Below, piece after piece: positions 1-6,280 of a stretch of 6,280 bases of DNA. Each line of letters starts with the position of its first letter. The first letter of the stretch is position 1. The notes beneath the pieces are model-generated. The model was given only the letters and a program-made list of their open reading frames with translations, made no database searches and had not been told where the DNA came from. The position numbers and the translations under genes are program-made. The DNA comes from a bacterium BMS3Bbin07 (GTDB taxonomy: Bacteria > Nitrospirota > Thermodesulfovibrionia > Thermodesulfovibrionales > JdFR-85): the NCBI GenBank assembly GCA_002898135.1, contig BDTQ01000024.1, forward strand, positions 1 to 6,280, given 5' to 3'.

Positions 1-236
1 ATAATCCCCTTTACAAGAGTGAACAGTCCCAGGGGAATCAGTATCCATCCAAGCACCTGAATCACAACAGAGCCGAAGAACTTGATAAAAGATACCCCGG
101 CTACCAGGAGGGTTAACGCAGTCCGGATATATGAAAGAAACGTCCTTTCATTGGCAAGGATTGTTCTTTGAGCAGCGAGATGGTCCCGCAGAAACAGATG
201 CTCTTTACCCTCTCTGGAGTGTTGACTCTCTTGCAT
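1..236 (-). CDS. DUF202 / YidH-family small membrane protein (5' part)
   Basis: The reverse strand encodes 78 visible residues from an ATG at 236-234, and the frame is still open at the left edge, so the C-terminus is missing. A short charged N-terminus is followed by the family hallmark ANERTFLSYIRTAL at about residues 28-41. Two hydrophobic segments follow, at about 39-53 and 56-75, so the product should sit in the cytoplasmic membrane. DUF202 proteins are usually around 70-120 residues with two or three membrane helices, and their biochemical role is not established. The start is fixed by an in-frame TAA two codons upstream (codons TAA, GGA, then ATG). An AGGA directly abuts the ATG, too close to act as a normal ribosome binding site; a run of Gs further upstream is the better candidate. 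The gene diverges from the regulator at 466. The family call is firm because of the NERTFL signature; function is unknown. Confidence 0.85.
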   Translation of the reverse strand, partial: MQESQHSREGKEHLFLRDHLAAQRTILANERTFLSYIRTALTLLVAGVSFIKFFGSVVIQVLGWILIPLGLFTLVKGI

Positions 237-322
237 TCCTTATTAGCCCCCGGAAAGCTTGTTCCTGAATATCATACAATATTAAGCACTTACTATGCTC
301 CGCACAATCCGGCAATCTGAAG

Positions 323-362
323 TTGACAAACCCGGGCATAAAAATCAGCTATAATCTATAAT
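323..362 (+). promoter_or_regulatory. Candidate promoter of the Crp/Fnr gene
   Basis: A perfect sigma70-type -35 hexamer TTGACA lies at 323-328. Two perfect TATAAT hexamers follow at 350-355 and 357-362, inside a tandem repeat of CTATAAT. The spacers from the -35 are 21 and 28 bp, longer than the usual 16-18 bp. The elements are therefore perfect but badly phased. This is the pattern expected of a promoter that is weak alone and helped by an activator or by DNA distortion, or else the -35 match is accidental. Transcription from here would give a leader of about 95-105 nt before the GTG at 466. Confidence 0.5.
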
Positions 363-411
363 ATGTTTGCCTGTGTTTCAGGTTTGTATGTTCGTGCAAG
401 TGACAAAAGAA

Positions 412-439
412 GAAGACCCTGACGTCTAAAGGGGTCTTC
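412..439 (+). promoter_or_regulatory. Leader hairpin upstream of the regulator
   Basis: GAAGACCC (412-419) and GGGTCTTC (432-439) form a perfect 8-bp inverted repeat. A U-G pair (420/431) would extend it by one in RNA and leave a 10-nt loop, GACGTCTAAA. The hairpin ends 12 nt before the Shine-Dalgarno. It is not followed by a T-run, so it does not look like an intrinsic terminator. I do not recognise a known riboswitch fold. It could be an mRNA stabiliser, a protein-binding site or part of a regulatory leader. Confidence 0.5.
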
Positions 440-451
440 CGTGTAAAAATC

Positions 452-458
452 AAGGAGG
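452..458 (+). promoter_or_regulatory. Ribosome binding site fixing the GTG start at 466
   Basis: AAGGAGG lies 7 nt before the GTG at 466, a near-perfect Shine-Dalgarno at ideal spacing. An in-frame TAA at 427-429 excludes any longer product in this frame, so the GTG start is well supported. Confidence 0.85.
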
Positions 459-465
459 GACACAA

Positions 466-1194
466 GTGAAACCTGATTCACCATTCTATCCTCATACCCT
501 GAAAGCACTGAAAGAGTCGGCATTGTTCGGCAATCTTGCTGAACCTGTCATCCAGGACATGCTGCAGTCATTCCGTATGGAGACCTGGCAAAGAGGGGCC
601 ACCATAATGAACCCGGAGGAGACTGTTCAGAGGTTTTATGTATTAATATCCGGACGGGTGAAAATTACTCGAACCAACCCCGAGACCGGGAGGGAGTTCA
701 TCCTCTTCCTGTTGGGTTCAGGGGATGGGTTTGATGTGGTCTCACTTCTTGACGGCATGAAACACAATATAGCGGTTGTGGCCATGGATGACCTTGAAGT
801 CCTGTCGTCACCGATTGATACCATACATGACTGGATAGACAGACATCCTGAATTCAACAAGGCCTTCCTGCCTTACCTTGGAAAACAGATACGTCAGATA
901 TCGGACCTTGCATCCGACCTTGCACTCCATGATACAGAGACCCGGTTAACCAAACTATTCCTCCAGCATACACTGCAGAGCAATCCTCATCCACGGCTGA
1001 GGCTCATATGCGATTTTTCTCATGAAGAGCTGGCAAACATGATCGGGTCTGTCCGCACGGTTGTTAACAGACACCTGCAGGAGCTAAAGAAAGAGGGCAT
1101 CATTACTACCCGCAGGGGTCATCTGGAGGTTAATGAACTGCATGCCCTGGGGGAAAAGCTCGAGGAGCACCTGAGATCCAGGGGCAAAAGATGA
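466..1194 (+). CDS. Crp/Fnr-family transcriptional regulator
   Basis: The 242-residue protein has the standard family layout: an N-terminal cyclic-nucleotide-binding-type beta-roll (about 18-125), a long dimerisation helix (about 130-165) and a C-terminal winged helix-turn-helix (about 175-222). The phosphate-binding-cassette region at 81-107 lacks the Arg-Ser pair that holds cAMP in E. coli CRP; HN (100-101) stands there, and Asp replaces the conserved Glu. There is one cysteine (182) and no N-terminal Cys cluster, so an FNR-type [4Fe-4S] sensor is excluded. The ligand is therefore unknown; haem/NO sensing as in HcpR or DNR is one possibility. The recognition helix SVRTVVNRHL (195-204) keeps the two arginines that match CRP R180 and R185 but has Thr where CRP and FNR have Glu. 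A CRP- or FNR-type operator is thus not expected unchanged. The gene uses a GTG start and lies 176 nt before glgX on the same strand, which makes control of that cluster plausible but unproven. Confidence 0.9.
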   Translation: MKPDSPFYPHTLKALKESALFGNLAEPVIQDMLQSFRMETWQRGATIMNPEETVQRFYVLISGRVKITRTNPETGREFILFLLGSGDGFDVVSLLDGMKHNIAVVAMDDLEVLSSPIDTIHDWIDRHPEFNKAFLPYLGKQIRQISDLASDLALHDTETRLTKLFLQHTLQSNPHPRLRLICDFSHEELANMIGSVRTVVNRHLQELKKEGIITTRRGHLEVNELHALGEKLEEHLRSRGKR

Positions 1195-1214
1195 GTCATC
1201 AGATTCCTATGTGT

Positions 1215-1224
1215 TACTTAAGTA
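1215..1224. repeat. 10-bp palindrome TACTTAAGTA
   Basis: This perfect palindrome begins 21 nt after the regulator's stop codon. It could be half of an operator or simply chance. Nothing beside it makes it a terminator. Confidence 0.3.
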
Positions 1225-1262
1225 GCAGAAGCAGAATGCTGTATGGTTTATTATAAGTTGAA

Positions 1263-1300
1263 AAGTTAACCAAAAGAGGCAGGGAATCAACTGTTAACTT
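1263..1300. promoter_or_regulatory. GTTAAC inverted repeat upstream of glgX (possible operator)
   Basis: AAGTTAAC (1263-1270) and GTTAACTT (1293-1300) are perfect 8-bp inverted copies separated by 22 bp. Because each arm contains the palindrome GTTAAC, the two sites also read as repeats with centres 28 bp apart, a little under three helical turns. Such pairs suit binding by two dimers or by a dimer bridging two sites. The position, between regulator and glgX with the right arm 71 nt before the glgX start, fits an operator. No binding data exist in the sequence itself. Confidence 0.35.
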
Positions 1301-1311
1301 ACCCACTGCTC

Positions 1312-1338
1312 AGGGGGCAACATAACAAATGCCCTTTT
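1312..1338 (+). terminator. Weak terminator- or attenuator-like hairpin before glgX
   Basis: AGGGGGCA (1312-1319) can pair with TGCCCTTT (1330-1337). This gives five strong pairs next to a 10-nt loop, two G-U pairs and a closing A-U. The four Ts at 1335-1338 lie mostly within the stem. It could end transcripts of the upstream regulator or act as a leaky attenuator for glgX. The stem is weak and the T-run short, so the call is tentative. Confidence 0.3.
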
Positions 1339-1350
1339 AAACCATAATTC

Positions 1351-1362
1351 AGGAGGGGGAGG
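1351..1362 (+). promoter_or_regulatory. Purine-rich ribosome binding region of glgX
   Basis: Two overlapping Shine-Dalgarno matches lie here: AGGAGG (1351-1356, 14 nt from the ATG) and GGGAGG (1357-1362, 8 nt from the ATG). The second is at normal spacing and supports the ATG at 1371. Confidence 0.75.
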
Positions 1363-1370
1363 CTGAAAAC

Positions 1371-3455
<2,085 letters not shown>

Positions 3456-3478
3456 AAGTCAGCATAAATAAATTCTTC

Positions 3479-3485
3479 AGGGAGG
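3479..3485 (+). promoter_or_regulatory. Ribosome binding site of the aldolase gene
   Basis: AGGGAGG lies 6 nt before the ATG at 3492, inside the 36-nt gap after glgX. Both its strength and its spacing support this start. No promoter or terminator is evident in the gap. Confidence 0.75.
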
Positions 3486-3491
3486 TTTATT

Positions 3492-4397
3492 ATGGATACA
3501 ACAATTCCCCTGGATGTTCCAAAGGGCATGCGTAAAACGTACCTTGAGAACTATGCCACCATAACAGGGAATAGCGGAAGGTTGATGCTCTTTGCCGGTG
3601 ACCAGAAGGTTGAACACCTGAATGACGATTTTTACGGTGAAGGAATCCACCCTGATGACAGCGATCCGGAGCACCTCTTCAGGATAGCCGGTCAGGGAAA
3701 GATCGGGGTCTTCGCCACACAGCTTGGGCTGATTGCCAGGTATGGCATGGATTACCCGGACGTGCCCTACCTGGTAAAACTGAATTCAAAGACAAATCTC
3801 GTAAAAACGTCTCAGGCAGACCCGTTCAGTCAGCAATGGCTGGATGTTGAGCAGGTGGCGGATTTTCGTGACAGCAGCGGCCTGAAGATATTGGCAGTGG
3901 GATATACCCTCTACCCCGGAAGTGAGCATGAGGCAGAGATGTTCCATCAGGCAGCCCGGATTATCTACAACGCCCATCAGTATGGGCTGGTAACGGTATT
4001 ATGGATGTATCCACGCGGCAAGGCTGTCAGGGATGAGAAAGACCCCCACCTGATTGCCGGTGCCACAGGTGTGGCAGCATGCCTTGGCGCTGACTTTGCC
4101 AAGGTGAATTACCCGAAGAAGGAGGGCCTTGAATCAAGAGAGGTCTTCAAGGAGGCCATCCTGTCGGCAGGACGCACCAGGGTGGTTTGTGCAGGTGGGG
4201 CCAGTGATGATGCAGCGGCCTTTCTACAGAGGCTTTACGACCAGATCCATGTCAGCGGTGCTGCTGGAAATGCTACCGGCAGGAATATTCATCAAAGGTC
4301 CCTTGAAGAGGCTGTTCGTATGTGTAACGCCATTTATGCCGTTACCGTGGAGGGTGCAAGCCCGGAAGAGGCCTTAAATATCTATAACTCGAAATAG
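3492..4397 (+). CDS. Class I fructose-bisphosphate aldolase, DeoC/LacD (archaeal/DhnA) type
   Basis: This 301-residue protein is predicted to cleave or form fructose-1,6-bisphosphate through a Schiff base, without metal. Features of the archaeal-type family are visible: GDQKVEH at 36-42, with Asp37 where archaeal enzymes have a DHG motif; WMYPRG at 171-176, matching the WxYPRG active-site stretch of the Thermoproteus tenax enzyme; GADFAKVNYP at 199-208, with Lys204 as the predicted Schiff-base lysine; and phosphate-binding glycines at CAGGAS (233-238) and GAAGNATGRN (256-265). The QK in place of HG, and about 35 extra N-terminal residues compared with short archaeal forms, place it in a divergent bacterial subgroup. 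The related heptulosonate (ADH) synthases and LsrF share this fold. The surrounding glgX, gpmA and mutase genes make FBP aldolase the best reading. The gene lies 36 nt after glgX and 12 nt before gpmA, so it is probably cotranscribed with both. Confidence 0.85.
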   Translation: MDTTIPLDVPKGMRKTYLENYATITGNSGRLMLFAGDQKVEHLNDDFYGEGIHPDDSDPEHLFRIAGQGKIGVFATQLGLIARYGMDYPDVPYLVKLNSKTNLVKTSQADPFSQQWLDVEQVADFRDSSGLKILAVGYTLYPGSEHEAEMFHQAARIIYNAHQYGLVTVLWMYPRGKAVRDEKDPHLIAGATGVAACLGADFAKVNYPKKEGLESREVFKEAILSAGRTRVVCAGGASDDAAAFLQRLYDQIHVSGAAGNATGRNIHQRSLEEAVRMCNAIYAVTVEGASPEEALNIYNSK

Positions 4398-4409
4398 GAT
4401 GGTGATCTG

Positions 4410-5168
4410 ATGTTAAAACTGGTTCTACTGCGGCACGGAGAGAGCATATGGAACATGGAAAACAGGTTTACGGGCTGGACGGATGTTGACCTCTCGGAGC
4501 GTGGCAAAGAGCAGGCCCACAAGGCAGGTCAACTGCTGCTTGACGGAGGGTACTCCTTTGATGTGACATACACATCTGTACTAAAGAGGGCTATCAGAAC
4601 GTTGTGGATAGTCCTGGACGGGATGGACCTTATGTGGCTTCCGGTTTTTCGCTCCTGGAGGCTTAACGAAAGACATTACGGTGCACTGCAGGGCCTTTAT
4701 AAAAAGGCCACTGTTGAAAAATATGGCTATGAACAGGTTCACAAGTGGCGGCGGAGCTATGATATTCGGCCGCCTGCCCTGGACAGAGCAGACAAACGCC
4801 ATCCGCGATACGATCCCAGGTATGCGCATCTGAAGGAGGATGAACTGCCGGCTGCCGAGTGCCTCAAGGACACTCTCAACCGCGCACTCCCGTACTGGCA
4901 CGAAACAATCGAACCATCCTTGCGGGAGGGGAAAAGGGTCTTGATCTCAGCCCATGGAAACAGCCTCCGGGCATTAGTGAAATATCTTGACAACGTCTCT
5001 GATGATGAGATTGCAGGGCTAAATATCCCCACTGGGTTTCCTTTGGTATATGAACTGGACGATGACCTGAAAGCAATAAAACATTATTACCTCGGTGACG
5101 AGGAAGAGATTAAAAGGGCCACGGAATCAGTAGCCGGACAGGTTTCCGTTGATAAAGGGACAACATGA
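4410..5168 (+). CDS. gpmA: 2,3-bisphosphoglycerate-dependent phosphoglycerate mutase
   Basis: This 252-residue cytoplasmic enzyme interconverts 3-phosphoglycerate and 2-phosphoglycerate, primed by 2,3-bisphosphoglycerate. [10 protein letters not shown] (6-15) holds the phosphorylated His9. [13 protein letters not shown] (20-32) is the typical substrate loop. Arg60, Glu87 (in [12 protein letters not shown], 84-95) and His182 (in [10 protein letters not shown], 180-189) match E. coli Arg62, Glu89 and His184. The length fits dPGM (E. coli GpmA is 250) and is far from the roughly 510 residues of the metal-dependent GpmI. The C-terminal tail after about 230 is acidic then polar, as in the flexible tail of the family. 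The start lies 12 nt after the aldolase stop, with GGTGA (4401-4405) or AGGA (4396-4399) as ribosome binding site, so translation is likely coupled to the aldolase gene. The TGA stop overlaps an ATG (ATGA, 5165-5168). Confidence 0.95.
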   Translation: MLKLVLLRHGESIWNMENRFTGWTDVDLSERGKEQAHKAGQLLLDGGYSFDVTYTSVLKRAIRTLWIVLDGMDLMWLPVFRSWRLNERHYGALQGLYKKATVEKYGYEQVHKWRRSYDIRPPALDRADKRHPRYDPRYAHLKEDELPAAECLKDTLNRALPYWHETIEPSLREGKRVLISAHGNSLRALVKYLDNVSDDEIAGLNIPTGFPLVYELDDDLKAIKHYYLGDEEEIKRATESVAGQVSVDKGTT

Positions 5169-5224
5169 GTTGGACATTATTACACAATTTTATGATTCGA
5201 GATAATAATGGGAAACATATTTAA
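5165..5224 (+). other. Possible 19-codon coupling ORF across the gpmA/mutase junction
   Basis: An ATG overlaps the gpmA TGA (ATGA) and is preceded by AAGGGA (5155-5160) at a 4-nt spacing. It opens a 19-codon frame that ends with TAA at 5222-5224, 17 nt inside the mutase gene in another frame. The mutase ATG itself has only a bare GAG as ribosome binding site. Ribosomes ending this small frame could therefore restart at the mutase ATG. It may equally be chance; the peptide resembles nothing I know. Confidence 0.25.
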
Positions 5225-6280
5225 GGCTTACGATATCAGGGGTTTATATCCCGATGAATTAAATGAGGCCATTGCGGGCAGGATCGGAGCTGCATTTATT
5301 CACCTCTTGAGTGCCCGGAGGATCGTTGTCGGAAGGGACATGCGGCTTTCCTCTTCATCTCTTACGGAGGCCTTTATCAGTGGTGCAATAAAGTCCGGGG
5401 CACAGGTAACGGATATCGGAATGACCACAACTCCCCTGCTTTACTATGCCATAAATGAAGGAAGTTTCGACGGTGGCGCCATGATCACTGCATCCCATCT
5501 CCCCCCCCGGTTTAATGGTATTAAGCTCTGTCGTGAAGAGGCGATTCCCTTGAGCGGAGACCACGGGCTGCCTGCACTGAAACGTCTGATTAGAGAAGTC
5601 CCCCCACAACAATCAAAACAAAACCCTGAGGGTTCCTTACAGGAAAGTAGTGTGCTGGACAAGTACCTGGATAAACTCAGCACCTTTGTCCATAACCCGC
5701 AACCATTAAAGGTTGTGGTTGATGCAGGGAACGGGATGGCAGGGCTGGATGTGCCTGCCCTGTTCAAGAGACTCCCTGTATGGAACTTCACCCCCATGTA
5801 TATGGAACCTGACGGCAGATTCCCTCACCACATAGCCAATCCCCTTCTGCCCGCTACCACAAGGGAACTGCAGGCAATGGTTTTAAGGAAAAAGGCTGAT
5901 ATCGGTGTGGCATTTGATGGAGATGCCGACCGTTGTGGTTTCATTGATGAAAATGGCGAGAGAGTCCCCGAGGATTTGGTGACTGCCCTTATCTCCGGGG
6001 TTCTGCTTGTAAAGAACCCCGGGGCAACAATCCTTTATGACCTGCGTTCAAGCCGGATTGTTCCCGAGACCATTACCCGTCTTGGTGGAAAGGCGATACG
6101 CTGCCGGGTAGGTCACGCCTTTATAAAGGCACAGATGCGGGAAGAAAACGCCCTCTTTGCCGGTGAGCTTTCCGGCCATTATTACTACAGGGATATGGGG
6201 GTTACAGACAACGGCATTCTTACCATGATCCATATCCTGAATCTTTTATCTTTAAAAGGTATACCGCTTTCCCGATTAGT
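5208..6280 (+). CDS. Phosphoglucomutase/phosphomannomutase (alpha-D-phosphohexomutase), 3' end missing
   Basis: This gene runs off the right edge with 357 codons visible. Family members have about 450-460 residues, so roughly the last 100, including domain 4, are absent. The enzyme moves phosphate between C1 and C6 of glucose and/or mannose via a phosphoserine. The N-terminus FKAYDIRG (5-12) is the usual start. The active-site loop ITASHLPPRFNGIK (93-106) carries the phosphoserine Ser96. DGDADR (237-242) binds Mg2+. GELSGH (319-324) is the sugar-binding loop with Glu320 and Ser322. VGHAFIK (301-307) is in the normal domain-3 position. The usual TASHNP is TASHLP here. The start is fixed by an in-frame TGA at 5193-5195. 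The ribosome binding site is poor, 39 nt after gpmA. Beside glgX it most likely feeds glucose-1-phosphate into or out of glycogen; mannose activity for surface sugars is also possible, and sequence alone does not separate the two. Confidence 0.9.
   Translation, partial: MGNIFKAYDIRGLYPDELNEAIAGRIGAAFIHLLSARRIVVGRDMRLSSSSLTEAFISGAIKSGAQVTDIGMTTTPLLYYAINEGSFDGGAMITASHLPPRFNGIKLCREEAIPLSGDHGLPALKRLIREVPPQQSKQNPEGSLQESSVLDKYLDKLSTFVHNPQPLKVVVDAGNGMAGLDVPALFKRLPVWNFTPMYMEPDGRFPHHIANPLLPATTRELQAMVLRKKADIGVAFDGDADRCGFIDENGERVPEDLVTALISGVLLVKNPGATILYDLRSSRIVPETITRLGGKAIRCRVGHAFIKAQMREENALFAGELSGHYYYRDMGVTDNGILTMIHILNLLSLKGIPLSRL
5993..6024 (+). repeat. Strong intragenic inverted repeat in the mutase gene
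   Basis: CCGGGGTTCT (5995-6004) and AGAACCCCGG (6013-6022) are perfect 10-bp inverted copies with an 8-nt loop. A T-G and a C-G pair extend the RNA stem to 12. It lies within codons for about residues 262-273. No T-run follows, so it is not an intrinsic terminator. Confidence 0.6.

Larger units (their letters stand above)
237..465. other. Divergent intergenic region and regulator leader
   Basis: This 229-nt non-coding stretch separates the DUF202 gene from the Crp/Fnr gene. Its right part holds a TTGACA hexamer, two tandem TATAAT hexamers, a leader of roughly 100 nt, a partial dyad at 383-407, a hairpin at 412-439 and a strong Shine-Dalgarno. The left part (237-320) is A+T rich on the DUF202 side. 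On the minus strand it has only poor -35/-10 candidates, so no promoter is called there. No reading frame of interest was seen in the region. Confidence 0.7.

Noticed and set aside
237..330. Minus-strand promoter for the DUF202 gene
   Set aside because: Candidates such as TTGTGC with TAATAT at 17 bp match the consensus too poorly to call.
412..439. Leader hairpin as an intrinsic terminator or known riboswitch
   Set aside because: No T-run follows the stem, and the sequence does not match the conserved cores of riboswitch classes I know, such as tandem ACGR-loop hairpins.
466..1194. Assignment as FNR oxygen sensor or classical cAMP receptor protein
   Set aside because: Only one cysteine and no N-terminal Cys cluster; the cAMP-contacting Arg-Ser pair is missing.
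4129..4377. Open frame of 82 codons on the plus strand inside the aldolase gene
   Set aside because: It is an out-of-frame shadow of the aldolase, rich in Arg, Cys and Pro, with no recognisable family.
4692..4709. GGCCTTT/AAAGGCC 7-bp hairpin in gpmA
   Set aside because: It is short, lies mid-gene, and has no following T-run; easily explained by coding for the QGLYKKA stretch.
5444..5797. Open frame of 117 codons on the minus strand
   Set aside because: It is antisense to the mutase gene across its active-site loop and shows no recognisable domain.

Overview
The window is chromosomal central-metabolism DNA from a bacterium. By eye it is close to half G+C, with strong AGGAGG-type ribosome binding sites. 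Five genes lie on the + strand and one partial gene on the - strand. The gene content is 2,3-BPG-dependent GpmA, GlgX, an archaeal-type (DeoC/LacD fold) class I aldolase and a Crp/Fnr regulator. This would suit an anaerobic or chemolithotrophic lineage such as Nitrospirota or a sulfate-reducing group. That placement is a low-confidence impression; no marker gene is present to fix it.

Layout. Positions 1-236 (-) hold the start of a DUF202/YidH-type small membrane protein, which runs off the left edge. Positions 237-465 are a divergent intergenic region. It carries a perfect -35 hexamer, two tandem perfect -10 hexamers, a leader of roughly 100 nt and a stable hairpin in that leader. Positions 466-1194 (+) encode a Crp/Fnr-family regulator with a GTG start. 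Positions 1195-1370 hold palindromic sequences and a weak terminator- or attenuator-like hairpin. From 1371 to the right edge, four genes sit in one direction with gaps of 36, 12 and 39 nt: glgX (glycogen debranching), a class I fructose-bisphosphate aldolase, gpmA (phosphoglycerate mutase) and a phosphoglucomutase/phosphomannomutase cut by the right edge.

How the genes fit together. The four-gene cluster reads as a glycogen-to-glycolysis/gluconeogenesis operon. GlgX removes branches from glycogen. The phosphohexomutase links glucose-1-phosphate to glucose-6-phosphate. The aldolase interconverts fructose-1,6-bisphosphate and triose phosphates. GpmA interconverts 3- and 2-phosphoglycerate. The Crp/Fnr gene just upstream could control the cluster, but this rests on position only.

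I did not find a new defence system, mobile element, CRISPR array or RNA gene. The points most worth a second look are the regulator's non-canonical sensory and recognition residues, the structured leader in front of it, the tandem -10 repeat, the GTTAAC dyad before glgX, the archaeal-type aldolase, the Leu-for-Asn change beside an 8-C run in the mutase active-site loop, and a strong hairpin inside the mutase gene.
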